From NCBI GenBank assembly GCA_963711595.1, contig CAVQER010000006.1, forward strand, positions 309,593-373,592: 64,000 nucleotides of DNA, read 5' to 3'. The translations under genes and the position numbers were made by a program. The stretch comes from JAUSIF01 sp963711595. GTDB lineage: Bacteria > Pseudomonadota > Alphaproteobacteria > Rhizobiales > Xanthobacteraceae. Numbering within the stretch: the stretch's first letter is position 1; each line of letters opens with the position of its first letter. Below are positions 8,217 through 16,533 of the stretch, piece after piece. The notes under the pieces are model-generated. The model saw only the letters and a program-made list of their open reading frames with translations, did no database searches and was not told where the DNA came from.

Positions 8217-9199
8217 AATACGTCCCGCTCGGTAACAGCGGCCTGGAGGTCTCCACGATCGGGCTCGGTTGCATGTCGATGTCCGGGCTCTATGGACCGG
8301 CCGACGACACCGAAAGCATAGCTACAATTCACCGCGCCATCGAACTCGGCGTGAATTTTCTTGATACCTCGGTCAGCTATGGCTCCGGCCACAATCAGGA
8401 ACTGATCGGCCGCGCGCTCAAGGGCACACGCCGGGACAAGGTCATCGTCCACTCCAAGTTCGGCGTGCGCCGCGATGCCAGCGGCAAGGCGCTGGGCATT
8501 GAGTGCACGCCGGAGTCCGCGCGCCGCGACTGCGAGGAAAGCCTGCGCCGTTTCGGCTTCGACAGCATCGATGTGTTCTGCCCGTCGCGCCCCTCCCCGC
8601 CTGAACGCATCGAAGACACGATTGGCGAGCTCGCCAGCCTGAGGAAAGAAGGAAAAATTCGCTTCATCGGGGTCTCGGAGTCGGGTCCGACCTTCATTCG
8701 CCGCGCGGCCAAGGTTCACCCGCTTGTCTCCCTGCAAATCGAGTACTCGCTTCTCTCACGCGACCTCGAACGGGAGCACCTTCCCGTCTGCAACGAACTC
8801 GGCATGAGCATCATGGCATACGCGCCGTTCGCGCGCGGATTGATGACCGGCAACTTCGATCCCGGCGCGCCGATTGCGGGGGACACGCGTGCCACCTACG
8901 ATCAATTCCGTCGCGATAACTACGAACGCAACCGCCAGCTCCTCGCCACGGCAAGCGGGATCGCTGCGGCCAGGGATATCTCGCTGCCGCGTCTGGCTGT
9001 TGCGTGGGTGCTCGCGAAGGGCGCGCCGCTCATTCCGTTTCCCGGCTGCAAGACGCGTGCGCACCTCGAAGATATCGTGGCCGCACTCGACGTACGACTT
9101 TCGCCGGAAGAAATGTGGGCTCTCGACAGCGCCTATCCGCTGGGAGTTGCGGCCGGCGATCGCTACGCGGCCGCGCAACTGGCGGACTGGCACCAATAA
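8213..9199 (+). CDS. Aldo/keto reductase family protein lacking the catalytic His
   Basis: A 328-residue (beta/alpha)8 barrel protein. It begins MKYVPLGNSGLEVSTIGLGC and keeps catalytic-type Asp51 and Tyr56 (FLDTSVSYGSGHN) and Lys82 (VHSKFG). Where family members of this subgroup have YYQHR, this protein has FCPSR, so the active-site His is replaced by Ser125. The NADPH-binding part near the C-terminus (SEYP-like region FPGCKTRAHLEDIVAAL) is kept. The substitution may shift the enzyme towards dehydrogenase or other chemistry, or inactivate it. Start and coupling to the methyltransferase are set by the ATGA overlap. Confidence 0.88.
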   Translation: MKYVPLGNSGLEVSTIGLGCMSMSGLYGPADDTESIATIHRAIELGVNFLDTSVSYGSGHNQELIGRALKGTRRDKVIVHSKFGVRRDASGKALGIECTPESARRDCEESLRRFGFDSIDVFCPSRPSPPERIEDTIGELASLRKEGKIRFIGVSESGPTFIRRAAKVHPLVSLQIEYSLLSRDLEREHLPVCNELGMSIMAYAPFARGLMTGNFDPGAPIAGDTRATYDQFRRDNYERNRQLLATASGIAAARDISLPRLAVAWVLAKGAPLIPFPGCKTRAHLEDIVAALDVRLSPEEMWALDSAYPLGVAAGDRYAAAQLADWHQ

Positions 9200-9386
9200 T
9201 CACTGCATCGTGAGCGGTGTGGCCGAATTGCCAGCGTCGGTGGAATCCGCGCAGGCGCTCGCATTCTTCGTTTTCGCGAAACGTCGCGCGGGCTAGTATT
9301 TGCCCGTCGGCAGGGCTTGGGGGCGATCTGCGTCACGCGAACTGGATTGCAACATCCGGATCCGGACCAAGTGTGTGGAGTTCTGT

Positions 9387-9842
9387 ATGATGCGTCGTCT
9401 CTTCTTCTTCATCGCGCTCATCATCCTCACTGCATCGCCAGCCGACGCGCGTGACCGCGTTGCCGTCGGGACGCTTGAGTGCCGCTCGCCCGGAACGATT
9501 TCGCTGATCCTCGCCGTCAGCGACTACAACTGCGTGTTCCTGTCCGATCGCGGCCCCGGCTATCGCTATGCCGGTCGGGTGGTGAGCCTTGGCTTGCAAG
9601 CCGGAATCACGCGGAATGAAGTTCTGATCTGGCGCGTGTTCGCGCCAACGGCCGCCGTCGACCAACACGCCTTGCGCGGCAACTATGCCGGAGGTCATGC
9701 GGCCGCCGCCCTCATCGTCGGGCTCGGGGCCAACGTGCTTGTGGGCGGCTCGAATCAGACGATTTCCCTCCAACCCATCAGCGTGGAGGCCAAGACGGGC
9801 ATCAATTTCGCCCTCGCGGGGGCAGCGCTTTCGATTTACTGA
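9387..9842 (+). CDS. DUF992 domain exported protein
   Basis: A 151-residue protein with a signal peptide (MMRRLFFFIALIILTASPADA) followed by a DUF992 domain: VGTLECRSPGTISLILAV, a conserved Cys pair, YAGRVVSLGLQAGIT, NYAGGHAAAALIVGLGANVL and NQTISLQPISVEAKTGINFA. DUF992 proteins are exported and frequent in Hyphomicrobiales; the function is unknown. The ATG at 9387 follows TGGAG; an in-frame start at 9300 would leave the signal peptide internal. Confidence 0.85.
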   Translation: MMRRLFFFIALIILTASPADARDRVAVGTLECRSPGTISLILAVSDYNCVFLSDRGPGYRYAGRVVSLGLQAGITRNEVLIWRVFAPTAAVDQHALRGNYAGGHAAAALIVGLGANVLVGGSNQTISLQPISVEAKTGINFALAGAALSIY

Positions 9843-10061
9843 CCGCCGGCTACTCGAACTTGCCGGTCCGCAACATGCCGGCGTCGCTCACGCGGCGCCG
9901 GCATGGCATTTCCAGCGGCCTTTTGCCCCCATTTGTTGCGCGTTGCAAAATTGCAACTCGCCATGAATTTCAATGGTGGCAACCGATTCCGGGGCTGGTT
10001 CCTTGGCGCGCGCCATCCGATAATTGCCCCAATAAGAACGGCGGATAACAGGGGCGTTCCA

Positions 10062-10907
10062 ATGCCAATGCAGCGATTCCTTCGCTCGACCACCATGTTG
10101 TCGAGCATGGTTGGCGCGACGTTCATCACGGTCATGTCGGCCCAGGCTGCAGATTCTCCGGTCGTGAAATCGGCGCCGCCGATCGGGCCACTTCCGGCTG
10201 TCGATGGCGTCAACTACGTCGGTGCGATCTACGGGGGTTCGTTCTGGGAGCGAAGCCTCTTCGCAGTGGATGGCAGCGTGACTGTGCCACTGGGACCCCA
10301 GTATGGATTTCAAGGTGACGTGGTCGGCTCATCCTGGGATGGTCGCTTCTATGGCGAAGTGCACGGACATTGGTTCTGGCGCGATCCCAACGTAGGGATG
10401 CTTGGCCTGTACGCTGCCTACACTCACCTTTCGCGGTTCGGCGGCGCTCACGCCGGATACGTAGGCGCCGAATTCGCGCGCTATCACGGTCCATGGGAAG
10501 TGAAGGGCGTGGTTGGTGTCGAGGCTGGTAACTCGGCGACCGGCCTCAGCTCGCCGACGGTATTCACCGTCTACGACAACAAGACCCGTTTCTTCGACTA
10601 CGTCGATCTCAGCTACTACTTCACCGAAAACATGAAGCTCGGCATCGGTCACCGTTATTTGACCGGCAAGAATGCCTTGGCGCTACGCGGTGAATGGGCT
10701 GCGCCGCTCGGTGGCGGCCGCATGGCATCGCTCTTCGTGGAAGGCCGTGTCGGCGAAGATGACTTCAAGAGCCTCTGGGCCGGCTTGCGCGTCTACTTCG
10801 GCGGCAAGGACAAGAGTCTCATTCGCCGTCACCGCGAGGATACTCTCTCGTTCAAGCCGCATGGAATGGGCAAGGATGAGAAGATCCGTGGAATTGAAAT
10901 CGACTGA
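10062..10907 (+). CDS. Outer-membrane beta-barrel protein
   Basis: A 281-residue protein with a signal peptide ending near SAQAADSP. The mature part shows alternating aromatic/Gly beta strands (VNYVGAIYGGSFWERSLFAV, YGFQGDVVGSSWDGRFYGEV, RVGEDDFKSLWAGLRVYFGG), in keeping with an OmpA-like or porin-like barrel. The last 25 residues (LIRRHREDTLSFKPHGMGK) extend beyond the strand. The ATG at 10062 follows AGGGGC. No partner gene is obvious; a hairpin terminator follows. Confidence 0.75.
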   Translation: MPMQRFLRSTTMLSSMVGATFITVMSAQAADSPVVKSAPPIGPLPAVDGVNYVGAIYGGSFWERSLFAVDGSVTVPLGPQYGFQGDVVGSSWDGRFYGEVHGHWFWRDPNVGMLGLYAAYTHLSRFGGAHAGYVGAEFARYHGPWEVKGVVGVEAGNSATGLSSPTVFTVYDNKTRFFDYVDLSYYFTENMKLGIGHRYLTGKNALALRGEWAAPLGGGRMASLFVEGRVGEDDFKSLWAGLRVYFGGKDKSLIRRHREDTLSFKPHGMGKDEKIRGIEID

Positions 10908-10930
10908 TATCTGGACCAATTCCTGATGAT

Positions 10931-10964
10931 CAGCGCCGCGCTTCAGCGCGGCGCTGCTACTTTT
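10931..10964 (+). terminator. Rho-independent terminator-like hairpin between convergent genes
   Basis: Arms CAGCGCCGCGC (10931-10941) and GCGCGGCGCTG (10946-10956) pair perfectly around a TTCA loop. CTACTTTT follows on the plus strand, a short T-run. It lies between the convergent outer-membrane protein gene and the PaaK-like gene and could serve the plus-strand transcript. Confidence 0.65.
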
Positions 10965-10974
10965 GGCGATCGAT

Positions 10975-12303
10975 TCAGGCGTCGAAGTAGATGAAGTCCT
11001 GATACTTGCCGCGCGGCCCACGCCTGATCTCGTCGACCCTCACCAGTTCGACATCCGCCGAGGGGTGCACCAACTCGCGAAACCTTTCTTTGATGACATT
11101 TGAGTCGGGTTGAAAGCTCGTGTCCCGCGGAACGTAGCGGACCTCAAACCGCGTAGGAGCGACTTGGGCAATCTGAAACTGTTTGGCCGGCAGCAGGTCG
11201 GGCACTCCGGCCGCGATTACGGCAGCGTGCACTCGCACTTGCGTGCCATCGGGAAAGCGCACCGGCCTGCGATTGCGCCCCACCACGCGCCGTAGGGCAG
11301 GCAATGAACGACCGCATGGACACCGCTCCGCCGCGGTTTCGACGATGTCGCCGATCTCATAACGCAAGAGCGGCGTGGCATAGTTGTACAGGCTTGTCAG
11401 GATTAGGCGGCCGGTGCCGCCCGGTTCGACCGGTGTGTCATCGTCGTCGATCACCTCCGCGATGAGGTGTTCGACGCACGTGTGCAGCAACCTGGTGTGG
11501 GAACACTCAATCGCTATCGGCCCCATCTCCTCGCATGCATAGACATCGACAACCCGCGCACCGAAGGCCCTGGCAACCAACGTGCGGGTTTCGTCGGTCA
11601 ACATCGTTCCCGCCGCTAAAATCGCTTCAATCTCTATGGAGCGGCCAGTTGCCAAAGCGGCTTCCGCCAATTCATGAAGGTTGGAACTGATAGTCGTGAG
11701 ATAACGCGGCCGCACGCGACGCAGCCAGTCTAGTTGCTGGTCCGCACCAACAAAGATCGTCAGGGTATGCTTCGTTCCCGCGGGTCCGTAGCTGCACCAC
11801 GTCCCGCCCGATCGACCGTCCGGCCACTCCGAATCGTGCCAATCCGGGGAAATACCGGCCATCCGAGCGTTGGGATCGAAGCCGTGCCAAAAATAAATCC
11901 GGTCGCGCATGCTTCGGGCTACTGCCGCGGCGAGCGCTGTTCGGCGCACCTCCACCGGCTGGCCGGTTGACCCGGAAGTCGACGAACGCTCTCTCCCGCC
12001 CATTTCCGGGGGCGGATCAATCGCATCGAGCGCCGGCGTAAATTTCTGCAAGTCACTACGCGTAAGGACAGGCAGGTTGCCCCACCATTCCGGATGGAAT
12101 TCGTCGCCGTCAAAGAGCGCTTCAACGCGATCCGCCAGCGGCGGGACGCGGTTCCGGACGTAGCGCGCGAGTTGCTCGGCCTTAAACGCCTGATGATCCA
12201 GGATCTCCGTGAAGGGCCACTGCTCCATTCGCGTAAATAAGTTGAAGAACTGCCGACGCGCGTCTTCGACCGAAACCGTGGCTGCGTCTTGCTCGTCACT
12301 CAT
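10975..12303 (-). CDS. PaaK/CapK-type adenylate-forming enzyme (phenylacetate-CoA ligase-like), copy 1
   Basis: A 442-residue member of the phenylacetate-CoA ligase / coenzyme F390 synthetase family, which activates a carboxylic acid as its adenylate. Motifs in order: phosphate loop SSTSGSTGQPVEVRR, YACEEMGPIAIEC (aromatic-Glu motif), TSLYNYATPLLRYEIGD (ATP-ribose Asp), Cys-rich ERCPCGRSLP, and the C-terminal catalytic Lys in RRGPRGKYQDF. The acid substrate is unknown. Its ATG overlaps the stop of the aminotransferase gene by four bases, so the two are coupled. A second, clearly different homologue lies at 14957-16327. Confidence 0.85.
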   Translation of the reverse strand: MSDEQDAATVSVEDARRQFFNLFTRMEQWPFTEILDHQAFKAEQLARYVRNRVPPLADRVEALFDGDEFHPEWWGNLPVLTRSDLQKFTPALDAIDPPPEMGGRERSSTSGSTGQPVEVRRTALAAAVARSMRDRIYFWHGFDPNARMAGISPDWHDSEWPDGRSGGTWCSYGPAGTKHTLTIFVGADQQLDWLRRVRPRYLTTISSNLHELAEAALATGRSIEIEAILAAGTMLTDETRTLVARAFGARVVDVYACEEMGPIAIECSHTRLLHTCVEHLIAEVIDDDDTPVEPGGTGRLILTSLYNYATPLLRYEIGDIVETAAERCPCGRSLPALRRVVGRNRRPVRFPDGTQVRVHAAVIAAGVPDLLPAKQFQIAQVAPTRFEVRYVPRDTSFQPDSNVIKERFRELVHPSADVELVRVDEIRRGPRGKYQDFIYFDA

Positions 12304-13628
12304 GCCGCGGTCGCCTTTTGCGCAAGAGCGGCTTCGATTGCCTGGCCGAACAGATCCGCGATCAGATCGATATCGCTTTCGGTGACGATGTACGGCGGCG
12401 AAAGCATCGCGCAGTCGTTGACTGCGGCGATCGGACCCGTGATCGTGAGGCCCAACCGCAAGGCTTCCCGTTTCACCGCTACATTGACTCGCTGGTTGGG
12501 ATCAAACCGCTCCTTCGTCACGCGGTCACGAACGAACTCCACTCCGACGAACAGGCCGCGTCCGCGAATGTCGCCGACGTGCGGATGGCCGCCCAGCCGT
12601 TCGCGCAACTGCCGCATCAGTCGGTCACCGCGCGCCCTAACCTGGGCAAGCATTTCCGGCAGCACGACCTTCGCGAGAACCGCCTGCGCCGCCGCGCAGG
12701 CAATCGGATGCGCCTGATAGGTTTGAAAGTGCTGAATGGTACCGCTACCGGTCGCAATCGCCTGACGAATTGGTCGTGACACGATTGTCGCTGCGATCGG
12801 CTGATACCCGGCACCGAGCGCCTTCGACACGCACACGATGTCGGGTATGACCCCTTCTTGCTCGAAAGCGAACAATGTGCCCGTGCGGCCCATGCCGCAC
12901 ATGACCTCATCCAAAATGAGAAGAATTCCGTGCCGATCGCAAATCTCACGTAGCCGCCGGAAATAGCCGGGCACGGCAGGCACCGCGCCTAGCGTGGCAC
13001 CCACGACGGTCTCGACGACCATGGCAGCGACCGACCTGGGACCGAGTTCTCGCACAAGTGATTCAAGTTCGTCCGCCGTCCGTCTGCCGTAATCTTCGAC
13101 TGACTCGGACCGCGCCTGCTCGCGATAGGCGTAGCAAGCCGAAATGTGCCTGCGTTCGGGCAGCAAAGGCTCGAACAAGGCGTGCCGTGATGCGTTGCCT
13201 CCAAGCGCCACGGTCGCGAGTGTGTTGCCGTGAAAACTATGTTGGCGCCCGATGACAAAGCGCCGTTCGCTCTCGCCGACTTCTACAAAATATTGTCTTG
13301 CGATCTTGAGGGCGGCTTCCACCGCCTCGGCTCCGCCCGAAACGAAGTAAACCTGATCCAGACCCGCGGGTGCGCTGTCACTGAGCAGCTGCGCCGCGCT
13401 CTCGGCCGGAACATTGGAGAATACCGAGTTGTTCGCGTACGCAACTCGATCAAGTTGCGCCTTCATCGCGGCGATCACTTCGGGGTCGCTGTGACCCAGG
13501 CACGACACGCCGCCGCCAGCAGCGGCGTCGAGGTATCGATTTCCGCGTCGATCGAAGAGGTAAATCCCCTCGCCGCGCACGGCGACCGGCAATTCGACGC
13601 CGGGCTCACGCTGCAACAACCCACCCAT
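12300..13628 (-). CDS. Class III (ornithine/acetylornithine-type) aminotransferase
   Basis: A 442-residue PLP enzyme of aminotransferase class III (omega-transaminase type). Landmarks: GVSCLGHSDPEVIAAMKAQ, VYFVSGGAEAVEAALKIARQ, the metal/PLP aspartate in LLILDEVMCGMGRTGTLFAF, the PLP lysine in VCVSKALGAGYQPIAATIVS and FQTYQAHPIACAAAQAV. It converts an amine or amino acid to an aldehyde/keto acid or the reverse; the substrate is unknown. The start at 13628 is chosen from family length; the frame is open far upstream but that stretch lies under the glycosyltransferase gene. It is coupled to the PaaK-like gene downstream. Confidence 0.88.
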   Translation of the reverse strand: MGGLLQREPGVELPVAVRGEGIYLFDRRGNRYLDAAAGGGVSCLGHSDPEVIAAMKAQLDRVAYANNSVFSNVPAESAAQLLSDSAPAGLDQVYFVSGGAEAVEAALKIARQYFVEVGESERRFVIGRQHSFHGNTLATVALGGNASRHALFEPLLPERRHISACYAYREQARSESVEDYGRRTADELESLVRELGPRSVAAMVVETVVGATLGAVPAVPGYFRRLREICDRHGILLILDEVMCGMGRTGTLFAFEQEGVIPDIVCVSKALGAGYQPIAATIVSRPIRQAIATGSGTIQHFQTYQAHPIACAAAQAVLAKVVLPEMLAQVRARGDRLMRQLRERLGGHPHVGDIRGRGLFVGVEFVRDRVTKERFDPNQRVNVAVKREALRLGLTITGPIAAVNDCAMLSPPYIVTESDIDLIADLFGQAIEAALAQKATAA

Positions 13629-13699
13629 ACGACCCCCGCACCTCGACTGAACCCTGGCTTTGAACTTATATCTCCTTCCGGCTCCGGGGTCGCCCCGGG

Positions 13700-14923
13700 A
13701 TGAGCCGCGAGCGAGAAATCCGCAACTGGAGGCAACAGAAATTGGCCGGGCCCGCCACACCTCGTCGCGTGCTTCTGGCTTGGGAGGCAGGCGCCGGAGG
13801 TAGCCACAACGCGAGGATGGTGACCCTCGCAAATACCTTGAAGCGTCGGGGATTTTCAATCGACTTCGCTTCCCTGCGCCCGCATGAAATCCGGGAGCCG
13901 CTCGATTCGATTGAACGCTTGCTGCAAGCTCCGGTGGTTCCAAGGATGTCGCGTACTGGCAATCCATGGACCCCAAAACCTGTCCGCAGCTACGCGGACG
14001 TCCTTCAGTATCTGGGGCTCGACACGCCAATCGTTGTGCGCCGCCAACTCGAGGCATGGCGCACGATATTCGAACTTGTGCGCCCCGATGTTCTGGTCTG
14101 CGACTACTCACCGTTGGCGGCGCTTGCCGCACGCAATCGGCTGCCTGCGGTAGCATTCGGATGCATGTTCACCGCACCTTGCGGATTCGACGGTCGTTTT
14201 CCACCCTTTGCACCGAATCCGCCGAGCGAGGTTGGAGACGAGATTTCGTTATTGTGCTCGATCAACGCCGCGCTCGAAGAGCTGGGCGAGTTTGCGGTTC
14301 CGGACCTGCCATCTGCTTGCGTTCCACCGCACAACTTTGCCTACGGTTTCAGCGAAATCGATCCGTATGCCGCTGTTCGCCGCCATGAATTGCTGCCCAG
14401 CGTCGTGGAGCAGTGCACCTCGCCTTCGGGCGGCGGACGCGAAATCGCTTTGTTCTTGTCTAGGGATCAGAAGAACGACCCTACTGTAATCCAGACACTT
14501 GTTGCACTGAAACATCCGATACGGATCGACGATCGCGACCTTGAGCCCGAGCCGCGTCGCGTCCTAGAGCAATCCGGCGCGAAGATCGAACCGCGGCTCA
14601 TCGACACGAATGACATGGCAAAGTTCGCAGCAGTAGCAGTCACCCACGGCGGATCCCATTCGGTGAGCCGCGCACTCGTGGCCGGCGTCCCCCAGGTGAT
14701 CCTTGCGGCAAGCCCCGAGAATTGGTTTTACGTGAATGCCCTCGAGCGATTGGGCATCGGGCGGGGTGTCGGCCGCAAGAGTCAGCTGCTGGACGCCGTC
14801 AATCAGGTTCTCGTCGATCCCGGCTATGGCGAGCGCGCTCGCGCGTTGGCGATCGACTGCCGCAGGCGGCACGTGGGAAACACATTTGAGATTGTCGCGG
14901 ATCGAATAGCGCAGATGCCGTAA
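13700..14923 (+). CDS. GT1-like glycosyltransferase (MGT type)
   Basis: A 407-residue GT-B fold protein. The N-terminal domain begins with RRVLLAWEAGAGGSHNARMV, a Gly-rich acceptor-side loop, and contains VRPDVLVCDYSPLAALAARN. The C-terminal domain has a GT1-like donor-binding motif: VTHGGSHSVSRALVAGVPQV followed by NWFYVNALERLGIGRGV. Members transfer an activated sugar to small molecules; acceptor and donor are unknown. The gene diverges from the aminotransferase (72 bases apart) and converges on the second PaaK-like gene, which fits a common pathway. Confidence 0.8.
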   Translation: MSREREIRNWRQQKLAGPATPRRVLLAWEAGAGGSHNARMVTLANTLKRRGFSIDFASLRPHEIREPLDSIERLLQAPVVPRMSRTGNPWTPKPVRSYADVLQYLGLDTPIVVRRQLEAWRTIFELVRPDVLVCDYSPLAALAARNRLPAVAFGCMFTAPCGFDGRFPPFAPNPPSEVGDEISLLCSINAALEELGEFAVPDLPSACVPPHNFAYGFSEIDPYAAVRRHELLPSVVEQCTSPSGGGREIALFLSRDQKNDPTVIQTLVALKHPIRIDDRDLEPEPRRVLEQSGAKIEPRLIDTNDMAKFAAVAVTHGGSHSVSRALVAGVPQVILAASPENWFYVNALERLGIGRGVGRKSQLLDAVNQVLVDPGYGERARALAIDCRRRHVGNTFEIVADRIAQMP

Positions 14924-14956
14924 GGGCAGGCGCGCCGGCGCGGGCATCTTCCGATG

Positions 14957-16327
14957 TCAACCGATCCCCGATCGGATGCGAAGGGTCCGCGACGACCGGT
15001 CATCGAGGGCGACTTCTCGTACGACGGTCGGCACTTTGCCGCGAGGCGATTTGCGCGGGAGCTCGGCGACAATCTTGTAGTCCACGCGGAGACCGCGCCA
15101 CCAGATCGACCTGAGCAGCCCTGTCATTTCATCGAAACGCATCTGCGATGGGACAAGGTGGCCGGGGACAATGCGGAACTCGCAGCGGTCTTCGGCAACC
15201 TGTGCGACTTGGAAAGCTCGCGCACCGAGATACCGGACGACTGCCGACGCGGGCACGGTCGCGCGGATTACGACCCCGCCCGGAAATTCGAAAACGGTTC
15301 TTTCCTTGCCAAGAACTGCTTCCAACGTCTGCAGCGTTATCGGACATTGGTCACTTGGTCCAACGATTGCGCGATCAGCGTGATCGTACCGGATCAGCGG
15401 CATCGCATAATTATAGAGAGGGGTGGCGACTACCCAGCCGCATTCGCCGACGGGCGTCGGCGCCCCGTCCTCACCGCAAATCTCAACCAGCACCGTTTCT
15501 GACTCGGTGTGGAAGCGACCGCAGTCGGGGCACGAGTTGGCCATGCGGCCGCATTCGACGCTCCCATACATGTCTATGATCCAGCAATTGAAATGTGCGG
15601 CGACCTCCTCCTTAACCTCGACGGGAAAATGCTCGCCGACTGCAAGCACCGCCGCGATGCCGAGATTTGACAACCGACGGTCGCGATCGTGGGCGCACAT
15701 TAGCTCCAGCGTTATTGGCTGCGCCCGGACAAGTCTTGGATGAATAGCAATGATTTCAGCGATTAGTTCGTCCGCAGACCGGGTATCTGCGACGTCAAAT
15801 CGTTCTCCGACCAGTCCTGGCTCGGAAAACTGATCACTTCCTGAGGCGTGACGGCGTACGCCGCGAATATCGAAATCCGCTGGCGTGAACGAGTACAACA
15901 TTGCAAGCCGCTGCATCGGATCAATCCCCTGCCGTTCGAGATTGCGAGTCGTCACGACAGCCCTTACCGTCGGATTGAACCAGCGGCTTTGCCAGATCCT
16001 GACCGGCTCGGCGGTCGAACCGGACGTCATGTATGGGCTGCTGGGGCCGTGAGCCTCGGGCAACGCTTCGGAACGAAGTCTTTCGCCGGCAGACTGAACC
16101 TCGGCGCGCGTCAAGAGGGGGATCTCGCGCCACCGATCCCAATCGATTGCGCCGCTCTCGCGAAAGAGCGGCTCAAGCCTGCCGCTTTCCCGGTAAAACG
16201 CAACGTGCGTGCGCGCATGGCGCACGAGCGGCTCCAAGAGACTCCGCTGGTACTCAACCAGCCGGTCCGGCGGCAGGTATTGTGTCTTTCGCAACGTCTC
16301 GGCGAGAAAGGGCGCGCTGTGTTCCAT
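14957..16327 (-). CDS. PaaK/CapK-type adenylate-forming enzyme, copy 2
   Basis: A 456-residue homologue of the phenylacetate-CoA ligase family. It has a phosphate loop MTSGSTAEPVRIW (Ala in place of the usual second Gly), IIDMYGSVECGRMANSC, a likely metal-binding CPDCGRFH, ATPLYNYAMPLIRYDHAD and the C-terminal Lys in KSPRGKVPTVV. It differs enough from copy 1 to have its own substrate. The ATG at 16327 is used; a TTG at 16345 with a GGCGGAAG-like site six codons upstream is equally possible. It converges on the glycosyltransferase gene, 33 bases apart. Confidence 0.82.
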   Translation of the reverse strand: MEHSAPFLAETLRKTQYLPPDRLVEYQRSLLEPLVRHARTHVAFYRESGRLEPLFRESGAIDWDRWREIPLLTRAEVQSAGERLRSEALPEAHGPSSPYMTSGSTAEPVRIWQSRWFNPTVRAVVTTRNLERQGIDPMQRLAMLYSFTPADFDIRGVRRHASGSDQFSEPGLVGERFDVADTRSADELIAEIIAIHPRLVRAQPITLELMCAHDRDRRLSNLGIAAVLAVGEHFPVEVKEEVAAHFNCWIIDMYGSVECGRMANSCPDCGRFHTESETVLVEICGEDGAPTPVGECGWVVATPLYNYAMPLIRYDHADRAIVGPSDQCPITLQTLEAVLGKERTVFEFPGGVVIRATVPASAVVRYLGARAFQVAQVAEDRCEFRIVPGHLVPSQMRFDEMTGLLRSIWWRGLRVDYKIVAELPRKSPRGKVPTVVREVALDDRSSRTLRIRSGIG

Positions 16328-16533
16328 GGCCAGCCAGAAATACAAGGCTTCCGCCTAACCCGCATGTCCGGAAGCAACAACCTGCAATGCACAGACCCTT
16401 GCCACTCCCCCTCACCTTTGAAACGATATGCCCCCGGGCCGGACGCGCGTGCCGGCGACCGCTGGCTGTGCGGACGCGACGCCGGGCCTGCCCCTGAGGC
16501 CTGACAAGGGGCTTTGCGCACCTGGAGGCGTCG

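Noticed and set aside
13629..14156. N-terminal extension of the class III aminotransferase (open frame to 14156)
   Set aside because: It lies antisense to the glycosyltransferase and has no family sequence; the usual enzyme start is at 13628.
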